Shown here piece by piece: positions 20,337 to 29,364 of a DNA stretch of 64,000 nt. The position numbers were made by a program, and so were the translations under genes. Below the pieces are notes generated by a model that was not told the origin of the DNA, ran no database searches, and was given only the letters and a program-made list of their open reading frames with translations. The first letter of the stretch is position 1. Each line of letters begins with the position of its first letter. The stretch covers positions 227,486-291,485 of the forward strand of contig JANQRH010000016.1 in assembly GCA_028284625.1 (NCBI GenBank), in the 5' to 3' direction. The stretch is from Afifellaceae bacterium. Its GTDB lineage: Bacteria > Pseudomonadota > Alphaproteobacteria > Rhizobiales > Afifellaceae.

Positions 20337-21218
20337 ATGCATTGCACAATCGACACCGCCCCCTTCACCGTCACCGGCGAGCGCCAGGTGAAGCTCTCAG
20401 ACGCGCCCCAAACGGTCGACCCGTTCTATTCCGACAAGGACGACTACAAGTCGCTCCTGGAGGAGTTCCAGGACGAGATCAACGACCTGCAGCGGATGAT
20501 GTACGCGCATGACCGCCACAGCGTGCTCCTGGTCTTCCAGGCCATGGATGCGGCGGGGAAGGACAGCACGATCCGCCACATCATGTCGGGCGTGAATGTG
20601 CACGGTGTGACCGTGCATCCTTTCAAGCGCCCCAGCGCGGAGGAGCTCGATCACGATTTCCTGTGGCGGACGACGAAGGCGATGCCGCAGCGCGGCCGGA
20701 TCGGCATTTTCAACCGCTCCTATTATGAGGAAGTCCTGGTCGTGCGGGTACACCCCGAAATTCTCACCAAGTATCAGAAGGTGCCGCCGGAGCTGATCGA
20801 TCTCGATGCGGTGTGGGCGGAGCGCTACGAATCCATCCGCGACCTTGAGCGGCATCTGGCGCGCAACGGCACGATGGTGCTGAAATTCTTCCTGAATCTC
20901 AGTCGCGACGAGCAGCGCAAGCGCTTCATTTCGCGGATCGACGAGCCGGAGAAGAACTGGAAGTTCTCCGAAGACGACGTGAAGGAGCGCGGCTTCTGGG
21001 ACGATTATCAGCGCGCCTATGAGGATGCGATCAACGCGACGGCCGCGCCGCATGCGCCGTGGTTCGTCATTCCTGCCGACGACAAAAGGAACATGCGGCT
21101 GATCGTTTCGCAGATCGTGCTGGAGAGCCTTGGCGGCCTAAACCTACACTATCCCAAGGTCAGCGATGAGCGGCGGCAGACATTGCAGCACTGCCGCGAG
21201 ATGCTGCTTCAGGATTAA
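20337..21218 (+). CDS. polyphosphate kinase 2 family protein
   Basis: I prefer ATG 20337 (MHCTIDTAPF), 293 residues, over an upstream in-frame start at 20283 whose extra codons do not look like the family. Walker A-like MDAAGKDSTIRHIM (about residues 78-91), FNRSYYEEVLVVRVHPE (Walker B region, about 130) and FISRIDEPEKNWKFSEDD are diagnostic of PPK2. It transfers phosphate between polyphosphate and nucleotides in the cytoplasm. Subtype (ADP/GDP or AMP use) cannot be settled by eye. Confidence 0.93.
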   Translation: MHCTIDTAPFTVTGERQVKLSDAPQTVDPFYSDKDDYKSLLEEFQDEINDLQRMMYAHDRHSVLLVFQAMDAAGKDSTIRHIMSGVNVHGVTVHPFKRPSAEELDHDFLWRTTKAMPQRGRIGIFNRSYYEEVLVVRVHPEILTKYQKVPPELIDLDAVWAERYESIRDLERHLARNGTMVLKFFLNLSRDEQRKRFISRIDEPEKNWKFSEDDVKERGFWDDYQRAYEDAINATAAPHAPWFVIPADDKRNMRLIVSQIVLESLGGLNLHYPKVSDERRQTLQHCREMLLQD

Positions 21219-21381
21219 CGCTCCGTACGCGCTCTTTCTCCCCAGCCACATTAACCAGAGAACGCCGATCTTCGTCTGAACGGTGGCCAGCGCGTCGCGT
21301 GTGGGTTACCTTCCTCCGTGGGCTACGAGCGCGGACTCGTGAGGCTGGCCTGTTTAGTTCGGAGTGGAGGTCTCGCCAAAG

Positions 21382-21693
21382 ATGAGCGACGCGCAACATA
21401 GACTCCTGGAGCGGAAGAAGCGACTGGTCGAGCAAATTGCAGAGCTCGACAAGCAGGTCGCAGAGCTGAAGCGGCGCGATGACCGGCGCCGTGCGGAACT
21501 GGCCGGCAAGGCCGTGCTCAGATACGCCCAGGACAATCCCCAATTCTCTTCGATCCTGCGCGGAATCCTGGACACCTCGGTGGTGCAGAAGCGGGACCGC
21601 GATCTTTTCGAACTTGAGGACCAGCCGCCGGAGCCGACGCCGATCAGGCGCGAGATCCTCGTTGGGGTTCGCCAGGCGGTCAAAAGCAACTAG
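21382..21693 (+). CDS. hypothetical protein, 103 aa, coiled coil plus tandem-paralogue domain
   Basis: I use ATG 21382; an in-frame GTG lies at 21364. Residues 5-40 are a strong heptad coiled coil (LLERKKRLVEQIAELDKQVAELKRR). Residues 42-85 form a small helical domain that recurs in the next gene (RRAELAGKAVLRYAQ, then RDRDLFEL). Faint resemblance to small mobilisation-accessory proteins, too weak to name. Cytoplasmic. It forms a pair with 21715-21963, separated by 21 nt. Confidence 0.6.
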   Translation: MSDAQHRLLERKKRLVEQIAELDKQVAELKRRDDRRRAELAGKAVLRYAQDNPQFSSILRGILDTSVVQKRDRDLFELEDQPPEPTPIRREILVGVRQAVKSN

Positions 21694-21714
21694 TCGCCTT
21701 GATCGGAAACGGGA

Positions 21715-21963
21715 ATGCCGGACCGGGAAAAAGAACAACGGCGAGCGGAACTGGCAGGCGAAGCCGTCCTGAAATTCGCCAGGACTGACCGACAGTTCGC
21801 GATCGTGCTTCGTGACATCCTCGAAGGCTCAATCACCGATCCGGGTGATCGTGAATTGCTCGGCCTCAAGGCGCAGATCCCGGTCAGGCGACATTTGCTC
21901 AATCGCGAGGCACAGCGCGCCGTTTTCGCCGACCTCGGCGCGGATTCCATTTTGGGGCAGTAG
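21715..21963 (+). CDS. hypothetical protein, 82 aa, paralogue of the preceding gene
   Basis: Shares the RRAELAG-x-AVL-x-x-A ... QF ... LR-x-IL ... DR-x-L core with its upstream neighbour, about half identical by eye over 43 residues, but lacks the N-terminal coiled coil and has a different C-terminus (RRHLLNREAQRAVF). This suggests an old tandem duplication with loss of the coiled coil. Unknown function; probably co-transcribed with the first copy. Confidence 0.6.
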   Translation: MPDREKEQRRAELAGEAVLKFARTDRQFAIVLRDILEGSITDPGDRELLGLKAQIPVRRHLLNREAQRAVFADLGADSILGQ

Positions 21964-22019
21964 CGCGGCCGCTCATTCGCCAGCCGCCGCTCATCTTGGG
22001 GGCGTCTTCGTCAGTCGCA

Positions 22020-22769
22020 CTACTCTCCGGCTTCAAGCTCCGCCTTGAGGTGGACGAAATGCGCAAACGCCATGTCGGCATAGGCGTCCCATTCATCAGC
22101 CGTGCTCGCCGCCAATTCCGGACTGAGCTCGTTCAAAGGCTGGCCGCTGCCGTAGGCCTTTAAAAGTGTCGCGCAAGCCCGCTCCAGGAAATAGAGATGC
22201 TCGAAGGCTTCCGGCACCGTCTCGGCGCTGACGGCAACGCCGTGGTTGCACATGATCAGGGCGGCATTTTCACCGATGGCAGTGGCGATCCGCTGGCCTT
22301 CGGCGACCTTGTCCGCCATGCCGCCGAAGTCGCGATCATAGGCGATGCGCCTATAGAACCGGGCGGTGTTGAGATCGATCGGTTTCAGCTCGGGGTCCTT
22401 GAGGCACGCCAAGGCCGTCGCGTTCGGCGGATGGCAATGGAGCAGCACGCGCGCCTTGGGGTTGGTGCGGTGCACAGCGCCGTGGATGCACCAGGCGGAG
22501 GGATCGGGTGCATCCGGCCGATCCATCGTCGCCGGGTCGTTGGCGTCGAGAAGCAGGAGGTCGTCCGGCCCGATCGCAGAAAAATGCCGCCAGCGCGGAT
22601 TGAGTAGGAATCGTGTGCCGTCTTGCGAAACGGCGGCGCTGAAATGGTTGCCGACGGACTCGCTCCAGCCGAACTTCGCAGCCAGCCGGAACGCGGCCGC
22701 CAGATCGTCGCGTAGGGCGCTTTCCGCATCATCCATCAGGTGAACATCAGTGCGTGATGCCATTGTCAT
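22020..22769 (-). CDS. class II aldolase/adducin family protein
   Basis: 249 residues; GGGAGG ribosome-binding site ahead of the ATG. Metal-binding histidines in LLHCHPPNATAL (about residues 108-119) and a late His in IMCNHGVAV (about 172) match the class II aldolase fold. NHFSAAV near residue 41 is the phosphate/substrate loop. Related enzymes cleave fuculose-, ribulose- or acid-derived sugars, or act as decarboxylases. It is 12 nt downstream of the enolase-superfamily gene, so both likely work on one sugar acid. Confidence 0.85.
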   Translation of the reverse strand: MTMASRTDVHLMDDAESALRDDLAAAFRLAAKFGWSESVGNHFSAAVSQDGTRFLLNPRWRHFSAIGPDDLLLLDANDPATMDRPDAPDPSAWCIHGAVHRTNPKARVLLHCHPPNATALACLKDPELKPIDLNTARFYRRIAYDRDFGGMADKVAEGQRIATAIGENAALIMCNHGVAVSAETVPEAFEHLYFLERACATLLKAYGSGQPLNELSPELAASTADEWDAYADMAFAHFVHLKAELEAGE

Positions 22770-22781
22770 TTCAGCCTCCCG

Positions 22782-23885
22782 TCAGGTCTCCGCGTCGTGG
22801 GCGGCGGCAAGCTTCTCCATGTCGAAGATCACGCCGGTGCCACGAACATCGGGTGCCACGGCGAGATGATCCTCCACGACGAGCGGACGGGTCGTGTACT
22901 GTTCGATCGGGAAGGAATGGACCTCCAGCCAGCCGGCATTGGTCTGAGCAGAGACGAGGCTCACGTGAAGCTCCTGCATGCCGTGGCTACAGACCGGCGT
23001 GCCGGCTTGGCGTGCGCGTTTGGCGACCTGCAGCCAGCCGGTCACGCCGCCGCAATTGGACGCGTCGGGCTGGATGTATGAGAGTTTGGAGCGCGCCAAG
23101 GCGTGTTCGAATTCATGGATGGTGTGGAGGTTCTCGCCCATCGCCAGCGGCACGTTCGTTGCGTCGGCGATCCTGGCGTAGCCGTCGTAATCGTCGGGTA
23201 TGATCGGCTCCTCGAACCAGGTCAGGTCGAAAGGCTTGAAGGCCTCGGCCGCCTGAATCGCCTCCGGGACGCTCATGGAATAATTGGCGTCCACCATGAG
23301 CGCCACGTCGGGGCCGATCAGCTCGCGCACTGCCTTGACGCGCGCGACGTCCTCTTCAAGCGTCGGTTGGCCCACCTTGATCTTGACCGCGTTGAAGCCG
23401 GCATCGAGATAGGAGCGGATCGACCGAAGCAGCTTGTCGAGAGGGTCGTTCAGGTCGATGCCGCCGCGATAAGCGCGGCACCGGTCGGACGCTCCGCCGG
23501 CAAGCTTCCAAAGCGGCATGTCCTCAGCCTTGCCGCGTAGATCCCAGAGCGCAATGTCGATCGCTGAGATGGCAAAGGAGGCAATGCCGCCGCGGCCGAC
23601 ATAGTGCACGTGCCAGAGCATCGCGTCATAGAGCGCTTCAATGTCGGCCGCATCCTGCGCCTTCACGAAGGGCGCCAAGTCGCTCTGGATCATCGCCAAT
23701 ATGGCGCGCCCGCCGCGGCCACCGGTATAGGTGTAGCCGACGCCCCGGCTGCCATCCCGGAGCGTTATCTCAACGACGATCAGCTCGAAATGCGTGTGGT
23801 CGCCATGCTTGGCGTCGCGCATCACCTCCGGCAGCGGGACCTGGAAGAGCTGCGCGTCGACGGTTTCGATAATCGATGACGTCAC
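22782..23885 (-). CDS. mandelate racemase/muconate lactonizing enzyme family dehydratase
   Basis: I choose GTG 23885 (GCGGAG leader, 367 residues, family length); an ATG at 23942 would overlap the previous gene. Enolase-superfamily signature: AVKIKVG with the KxK base pair (about residue 165), metal ligands Asp in DANYS (about 195), Glu in EEPIIPDD (about 220) and Glu in GENLHT (about 245), and the late CSHGMQELH acid/base region. Likely dehydrates a sugar acid; substrate not assignable. Forms an operon with the class II aldolase. Confidence 0.87.
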   Translation of the reverse strand: MTSSIIETVDAQLFQVPLPEVMRDAKHGDHTHFELIVVEITLRDGSRGVGYTYTGGRGGRAILAMIQSDLAPFVKAQDAADIEALYDAMLWHVHYVGRGGIASFAISAIDIALWDLRGKAEDMPLWKLAGGASDRCRAYRGGIDLNDPLDKLLRSIRSYLDAGFNAVKIKVGQPTLEEDVARVKAVRELIGPDVALMVDANYSMSVPEAIQAAEAFKPFDLTWFEEPIIPDDYDGYARIADATNVPLAMGENLHTIHEFEHALARSKLSYIQPDASNCGGVTGWLQVAKRARQAGTPVCSHGMQELHVSLVSAQTNAGWLEVHSFPIEQYTTRPLVVEDHLAVAPDVRGTGVIFDMEKLAAAHDAET

Positions 23886-23913
23886 CAGCCGCTCCGCTTG
23901 CTTTGGACCCGCC

Positions 23914-25065
23914 TTATCGATCCAGCACCAACCGTATCTCAACCAGGTTGGAGCGGACTCTCAGGATGTAGAAGCCCATGATGGCGAGATGCGACGGCAT
24001 CAGCCAGCCGGATTCGGCTCCGTTGGAGATGATGAAGGGCTGAATGTTGAGTGCCGCGACAAGCTGCTCCGACAAGGTCGACCACAACGGTTCAAGCCTT
24101 CGCTGGGCGATGACATCGCCGAAATCGGCGCGCGCAGCGGTTAGGATGCCGTAATAGCCGTAGAGCTGCCCGTAGGCGAACCAGAAGCGATCATCGGCGC
24201 GGGTGTCGAACCAGCCGCTGTTATATTCCTCGGAGCGGTCGCGCAGAATTGCGGTCGTGGCGCCGATATCGCTGGCGATGCGGTCGAGGAATTGCAGCAG
24301 ATTATCGGCGCGCGCGTCAAAAACGGCCTCACACGCCACGAGCCGCTCATTGAAGGCCTGCAAGTCCTTGGTCGCGGACCGGTAGAAGCTCGGCGTCGGC
24401 GTCTTCGGGCCGAAGGGACTCAGCCCGAAATACCAGGCGTATTCGTCGAACTGCAAGTTGCCGCGCGCGTTCTGCAGATTGCTGTCCACCTGCGAAGTAC
24501 CGCGCACGCGGCCGAGCATGTCGACAAGCTCAATGGCGGTGCGACGCACGGCCTGGTTCACGCCGCGTTGGAACGACGCCTTGTTGTCGAAGAACGGCGT
24601 GTCGTCCCAATCAAGCCCGAACAGGCCGAGCTTGTAGAGCAGCATGGAGGAGATCCAGGCATTGCGGTTGACGTTGAAATCGACGAGGTCTGCGGTGGCG
24701 TCAACGATAAGCGACCTTTCGCAGCGCGAGGCCGCCGGCGCTTGGCTCTGCGCCGTCCCATCCTCGGCGGTCGTCTCCGGCGCTCCGGGTGTGCTCCGCT
24801 GGTCGCTCCCGACATCCCGGACATAGGCGGTGGCGTAGGTCGTGTCGAAATCCGCCCAGTGCTGCGTGTTCCAGAAGAAGTAGCCGTAAAGCCCAACAAT
24901 GCCGAGTACGATGGCGCCGAACACGGCCTTCAAGATCCAGCCGCGGCGCACATACCAGCGCCCGAGCCAGGCGAACGGCCGCAAGAGGAACTGGACGGCG
25001 CGGCCGATCGCCCGGCTCACGGCTTTAAGGGCCGCGCTGAGGGCCTGTGTCATCCTATCAAGCAT
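23914..25065 (-). CDS. DUF2333 family membrane-anchored protein
   Basis: 383 residues. One N-terminal transmembrane helix (about residues 47-67, [22 protein letters not shown]) follows a basic cytoplasmic stretch; the rest is predicted periplasmic. Family-typical segments: [36 protein letters not shown] and [17 protein letters not shown]2333 has no known function. It precedes the enolase-superfamily gene by 28 nt on the same strand but is more likely an independent housekeeping envelope gene. Confidence 0.88.
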   Translation of the reverse strand: MLDRMTQALSAALKAVSRAIGRAVQFLLRPFAWLGRWYVRRGWILKAVFGAIVLGIVGLYGYFFWNTQHWADFDTTYATAYVRDVGSDQRSTPGAPETTAEDGTAQSQAPAASRCERSLIVDATADLVDFNVNRNAWISSMLLYKLGLFGLDWDDTPFFDNKASFQRGVNQAVRRTAIELVDMLGRVRGTSQVDSNLQNARGNLQFDEYAWYFGLSPFGPKTPTPSFYRSATKDLQAFNERLVACEAVFDARADNLLQFLDRIASDIGATTAILRDRSEEYNSGWFDTRADDRFWFAYGQLYGYYGILTAARADFGDVIAQRRLEPLWSTLSEQLVAALNIQPFIISNGAESGWLMPSHLAIMGFYILRVRSNLVEIRLVLDR

Positions 25066-25261
25066 GGACCATTGAACTTTCGGCTGGTTCCTTCAATCAC
25101 GGCTGGCGCGCCGCCGACCGGGTGACCATAGCCCGGCTTCACCCCATTTCTACATGGTGGCGACGTCCGGCGACGCCAAGGCGCGGCGTCGATTGTCGAT
25201 GGATCGCGGGCATGCAAAAACCATCTTCGATGATTGATCGGCGAGGGAGCGGGTGGCGGAC

Positions 25262-26677
25262 ATGAGCGAACCTGCAGCAGAAATCGGCCTCATTGGCCTC
25301 GGCGTCATGGGGCAGAACCTCGCCCTCAACATCGCCGATCACGGATTTCCGATCGCCGTCTACAATCGGACGCCGGCCAGGACGGAAGCGTTTGCAGCAA
25401 GCGAAGAAGCGCAGTCCTTGCCGGTCGCCGGCCATGCCGAGCTCGGCCAGTTCATCGCGGGCCTCGGCCGACCGCGGGCGATGATCCTCATGGTCAAGGC
25501 GGGCGAGGCCACCGACCAGCAGATCGACGCGCTCGTTCCTCTCCTGGAGGCCGGCGATATGATCATCGACGGCGGCAACGCGCATTACCACGACACGATT
25601 CGGCGCGATCAGGCGCTCAGCGCCAAGGGCCTGCGTTTTCTTGGGACGGGCGTTTCCGGTGGCGAGGAAGGCGCCCGCAACGGTCCCTCTATCATGATCG
25701 GCGGCGCGGCCGACGCCGCTCAGCGCGTCGATCCCATCTTCAAGGCGATCGCGGCTCAAGTCGACGGCCGGCCATGCGCCGCCCATCTCGGCCCGGACGG
25801 CGCCGGCCATTTCGTCAAGATGATGCATAACGGCATCGAATATGCCGACATGCAGCTGATCGCGGAAACCTACGCGCTCATGCAGCAGGTGCTCGGCCTC
25901 GATTATCCGGCCATGCAGGCGGCATTCGCGGAATGGCATCGGGGTGACCTCGATTCCTATCTGATTGAGATCACCGCCGATATTCTGAGCAAGACCGACC
26001 CTGAGACCGGCATGCCCATGGTGGAGGTGATCCTTGACCGCGCCGGGCAGAAGGGCACCGGCGGTTGGTCCGTGCAGGCGGCCATCGAATACGGCGCGCC
26101 GGCGGCGACGATTGCCGAGGCGGTGGCGGCGCGCGGGCTCTCCGCCCTGAAGGCGGAACGCGAACGCGCGGCGGCGAAGCTTCCCGCCGGCGGCGTCGGG
26201 CACGATCACAATGTCTCGCTGGAGGCGCTGCGCGACGCGCTACTGGCGGCGAAGGTCTGCGCCTATGCGCAGGGCTTCGCGGCCATGGCCGCCGCGTCCG
26301 AGGCGCATGATTGGGACCTCGATTTCGGCACCATCGCCGCGATCTGGCGCGGCGGCTGCATCATCCGCGCGCGCTTCCTCGACCGGATCGTCGACGCATA
26401 CGCGGCCGATCCGAAACTCGCCAACCTGCTGGTCGATCCCTATTTCGCCGACCTTCTCGCCAAGGCGCAGCCGGGCTGGCGCGCAGTCGTCGCGGCGGCA
26501 GCCATGCGCGGCGTGCCGGTGCCGGCGCTCGGCTCAGCGCTTGCCTATTTCGATTCCTACCGTTCCGCGCGGCTGCCGGCCAATCTGCTCCAGGCGCAGC
26601 GCGACTATTTCGGCGCGCACACCTATGAGCGCGTCGACAAGCCCGGCACGTTCCACACCGACTGGGCGAAGCTTTGA
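25262..26677 (+). CDS. gnd: 6-phosphogluconate dehydrogenase, decarboxylating
   Basis: 471 residues from ATG 25262 (an in-frame GTG lies 9 nt upstream). N-terminal Rossmann loop [20 protein letters not shown], the substrate loop [18 protein letters not shown] (about residue 125) and the catalytic [14 protein letters not shown] (about 182) are all intact. Oxidative pentose phosphate step in the cytoplasm, producing ribulose-5-phosphate and NADPH. It is followed 3 nt later by gluconokinase, so the pair forms a gluconate-to-Ru5P path. Confidence 0.96.
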   Translation: MSEPAAEIGLIGLGVMGQNLALNIADHGFPIAVYNRTPARTEAFAASEEAQSLPVAGHAELGQFIAGLGRPRAMILMVKAGEATDQQIDALVPLLEAGDMIIDGGNAHYHDTIRRDQALSAKGLRFLGTGVSGGEEGARNGPSIMIGGAADAAQRVDPIFKAIAAQVDGRPCAAHLGPDGAGHFVKMMHNGIEYADMQLIAETYALMQQVLGLDYPAMQAAFAEWHRGDLDSYLIEITADILSKTDPETGMPMVEVILDRAGQKGTGGWSVQAAIEYGAPAATIAEAVAARGLSALKAERERAAAKLPAGGVGHDHNVSLEALRDALLAAKVCAYAQGFAAMAAASEAHDWDLDFGTIAAIWRGGCIIRARFLDRIVDAYAADPKLANLLVDPYFADLLAKAQPGWRAVVAAAAMRGVPVPALGSALAYFDSYRSARLPANLLQAQRDYFGAHTYERVDKPGTFHTDWAKL

Positions 26678-26680
26678 GCC

Positions 26681-27175
26681 ATGGTCATCGTGGTCATGGG
26701 CGTGAGCGGCGTCGGCAAGACCACGATCGGCCGCGCGCTCGCCGAAGCGCTTCACGCTGACTTCGCCGAGGGCGACGCCTATCACCCACCGGAGAACGTC
26801 GCGAAGATGAAGAGCGGCACGCCGCTCAATGACGACGACCGCCTTCCCTGGCTGAACGCGCTCAGCCGAGCCATCGGCGAATGGCTGGAGGAAGGGCGAA
26901 CAATGGTGCTCGCCTGCTCGGCGCTGAAGCGGCGCTATCGCGACATTCTTCGCGCCGGGCATGAAGGCGTGCAGTTCGTCTATCTCAAGGGTGATGCGGC
27001 GCTGATCCGCCATCGGCTCGATGATCGGCGCGACCATTTCATGCCCGCGAGCCTGCTGGAGAGCCAGCTCGAAGCGCTGGAGGAGCCGCGGCACGCGATC
27101 CGGGTGGACGTCACAGACACGCCGGCCGACATCGTGCCGCGGATTCTTGCCGCGCTGGAGAAGCCGGACGGATAG
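26681..27175 (+). CDS. gntK: gluconokinase
   Basis: 164 residues, usual length. P-loop MGVSGVGKTTIG (residues 6-17), the substrate motif EGDAYHPPENVAKMKSGTPLNDDDRLPWL (about 30-58) and the CSALKRRYRD block are the standard GntK features. Phosphorylates gluconate in the cytoplasm, feeding gnd directly upstream. Operon with gnd, 3-nt gap. Confidence 0.95.
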   Translation: MVIVVMGVSGVGKTTIGRALAEALHADFAEGDAYHPPENVAKMKSGTPLNDDDRLPWLNALSRAIGEWLEEGRTMVLACSALKRRYRDILRAGHEGVQFVYLKGDAALIRHRLDDRRDHFMPASLLESQLEALEEPRHAIRVDVTDTPADIVPRILAALEKPDG

Positions 27176-27219
27176 GAGCCGGCCTTTGCGCTGCCCCACG
27201 GCGGCAAGGAGCGCCCGGA

Positions 27220-27371
27220 TAACCCTCCCCTCGAGGGAGGGTCGAAAGCGGCGAAGCCGCTTTCGGGGAGGGGTGGGCGACGGAGCCACGGAGGAACAAC
27301 GCTCACCCCCTCCCGGGATTCGCGCTCGCTGCGCTTCGCGAATCCCGACCTCCCCTCAAGGGGGAGGTTAC
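27220..27371. repeat. composite inverted-repeat element (REP/MITE-like), about 152 nt
   Basis: Between convergent gntK and the NmrA-like gene. Nested palindromes read A-B-C...C'-B'-A'. A is the CCCTCCC-CTCGA-GGGAGGG end at 27222-27242. B is GAAAGCGG-CGAAG-CCGCTTTC. C and C' are GGGGAGGGGTGGGCG and CGCTCACCCCCTCCC. B' is GGGATTCGCG ... CGCGAATCCC. A' is ACCTCCCCTCAAGGGGGAGGTTA at 27349-27371. Its ends match the solo palindromes at 4369 and 18943. It encodes nothing. Confidence 0.75.
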
Positions 27372-27449
27372 GTTCCGCATTGCCCTGGCTCTCCGGGGAA
27401 AGCCGGGCGCACTGCCCTGCGACTAGGTGTGCATGACGAGCACGCGCCC

Positions 27450-28331
27450 CTAAGCCGCCTTGTCCTGGAGCACGCTCCAATCTTGCGCAGAGGCCCAGGC
27501 CTCGTAGTTGAGCCAAGGCACCTCGGGGAAGTCCCGACGCAGCGCGGCGATATCGGCGGAGTATCCGACCCGATCGAACCACTCGAACATCAGTGCGAAG
27601 TCCTCGCTCTGCGCGCGAAGAACATCCGGCGGAAAGCCCTCGTAACGAATCTCGCGGCCCGACACCTTGGAGATGACCGCCGCCGCCTGCGTACCGGTCA
27701 ACTCATCGCCGGCAATGTCGTAACGCTTTCCGAACACCGCCTCACGGCGTTCAATCAGCGCCGTAGCGAAGGCGCCGATATCGCTGACGGCGACTTGCTG
27801 CAACGGCCGCTCGGCAGGCATAGCGGCAGCCACCTTGCCCTCTTTCAGAGCCGGCAGGCCCCACGGCGAGAGGAGATTGTCCATGAAGTAGACCGGCGCG
27901 ACGATGCTGTAGGGCACGCTGAGCGACGCCAGGTGCGTCTCGACCTCGTACTTGCTGTCGAAATGCGGGATGCCCGTCGCCTTGTCGGCGCTGGCGACAG
28001 AGCCAAAAACAACGTGCCCGATTCCGGCTGCCTTGAGGGCATTTGCCAGCGCGATGCCCTGCTTTGTCTCGTCGGCCGTTCCCGCTTCAAAGGGCGTCGA
28101 CATGGCGTAGGCCGTGTCGGCGCCGCGCGCAGCATTCACCAATGAGCCGGGATCACTGAAGTCGCCAGCGACGATCTTCACGCCTCGCTCCGCAAGCGCC
28201 TTGGCACGGTCTGAACTGGGATTGCGCGTGAGCGCGATGACGCTGTGGCCGCGCTCCAAGAGCGCATCGACGGCGGCGCCTCCCTGCTGACCCGTAGCGC
28301 CGGTGACGAAGACAGTTCGTTTCTCTGACAT
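27450..28331 (-). CDS. NmrA-like NAD(P)-binding family protein
   Basis: 293 residues; begins TVFVTGATGQQGGAAVDALLERGHSVIALTRNP, the atypical-SDR/NmrA dinucleotide loop (residues 7-14 GATGQQGG). It lacks the classical YxxxK pair. Such proteins act as redox sensors or quinone/isoflavone-type reductases. Divergent from a LysR gene across 118 nt, the usual arrangement where the regulator controls the reductase. Confidence 0.87.
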   Translation of the reverse strand: MSEKRTVFVTGATGQQGGAAVDALLERGHSVIALTRNPSSDRAKALAERGVKIVAGDFSDPGSLVNAARGADTAYAMSTPFEAGTADETKQGIALANALKAAGIGHVVFGSVASADKATGIPHFDSKYEVETHLASLSVPYSIVAPVYFMDNLLSPWGLPALKEGKVAAAMPAERPLQQVAVSDIGAFATALIERREAVFGKRYDIAGDELTGTQAAAVISKVSGREIRYEGFPPDVLRAQSEDFALMFEWFDRVGYSADIAALRRDFPEVPWLNYEAWASAQDWSVLQDKAA

Positions 28332-28403
28332 GGCTCGGTCCTTCCTCAGTCAAGCCTTTGATGGGGATGATTTAGGGTGTCGAGACTGTTGCAATAATCG
28401 TCA

Positions 28404-28415
28404 GAAACGCGTTTC
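28404..28415. promoter_or_regulatory. candidate LysR-regulator operator
   Basis: A perfect 12-nt palindrome GAAACG-CGTTTC in the 118-nt divergent region between the NmrA-like and LysR genes, 35 nt before the LysR ATG. Location and symmetry suit a LysR or TetR-like operator; nothing else in the gap has comparable symmetry. Confidence 0.4.
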
Positions 28416-28449
28416 ACTGTTTCTCTAGTGCATAAATGGGAGCGCCCGT

Positions 28450-29364
28450 ATGCATGACCTCAACGCGCTCGCTGTCTTTGTCAGTGTCGTGGAGGCCGGC
28501 AGCTTCACCGGCGGCGCGGCGGAGCTGGGACTGCCTAAAGGCAGCGTCAGTCGCAAGATCAGCGGACTTGAAGCGGCGCTTGGCGTGCGCCTCATCAACC
28601 GCACGACCCGCAAACTGTCGCTCACCGATGTCGGCCGTGCCTATTATGAGCAGTGCCGCAAGGGCCTCGGCGAGTTGGAGGCTGCGCATCGGCTCACCGA
28701 CGAAACTCAGTCCGTGCCGACCGGCGTGCTCAGAATCTCAGCGCCGGCCGATACCGGCACGGGCGGGCTGACCGGCTGGATCGAGACGTATCTCAGGCGA
28801 TACGACCAGGCGAAAGTCGAACTGGTGCTCAGCGACCGCTATGTCGATTTGATCGCCGAGCGCATCGACCTCGCCTTTCGCGCCGGCCGGCTTAAGGATT
28901 CCTCGTTCGTTGCGCGCCGGCTCATGACGAACCGACGCGTGCTGTGCGCCAGCCCGAGCTACCTCAAGCGCTACGGCGTGCCGACGAGCCTGGACGACCT
29001 CAGCGCCCATGACGGCATCGTGCACGGCGACAGTGTCGCGGGTGCCGTGTGGCGGCTAAACGGGCCGGAAGGCGAGGTCTCCATACCGGTCAAGGGGCGT
29101 GTCGCCGGGCACAATATGCGCGTTGTCATCAGCGCCGCTTTGGCTGGGCTCGGCATCGCGCTCATCCCGGATGCGATCGTGCGCGGCGACGTCAAGGCGA
29201 AACGACTGGTCCGTGTGCTCGATCAATATGCCGGACCCGAGCAGGGCCTTTACGCGGTCTATCCGAGCAGCCGCCAGCTCTCGGCGAATGTACGGGCGTT
29301 TCTCGATATCGTCGTGGAGAGCATCAACAAAAGTGCGCCGCAAAGCCGGCCCGCGTCCCTTTAA
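28450..29364 (+). CDS. LysR family transcriptional regulator
   Basis: 304 residues. N-terminal winged helix-turn-helix with FTGGAAELGLPKGSVSRKISGLEAALGVRLINRTTRKLSLT (residues 18-57). Residues 88-295 form the effector-binding domain (GVLRISAPADTGTGGL, YVDLIAERIDLAFRAGRL), of the CrgA/DsdC-like subgroup that often controls oxidoreductases responding to quinones. Probably regulates the divergent NmrA-like gene. Its stop codon overlaps that of the convergent protease gene (shared TTAA). Confidence 0.92.
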   Translation: MHDLNALAVFVSVVEAGSFTGGAAELGLPKGSVSRKISGLEAALGVRLINRTTRKLSLTDVGRAYYEQCRKGLGELEAAHRLTDETQSVPTGVLRISAPADTGTGGLTGWIETYLRRYDQAKVELVLSDRYVDLIAERIDLAFRAGRLKDSSFVARRLMTNRRVLCASPSYLKRYGVPTSLDDLSAHDGIVHGDSVAGAVWRLNGPEGEVSIPVKGRVAGHNMRVVISAALAGLGIALIPDAIVRGDVKAKRLVRVLDQYAGPEQGLYAVYPSSRQLSANVRAFLDIVVESINKSAPQSRPASL

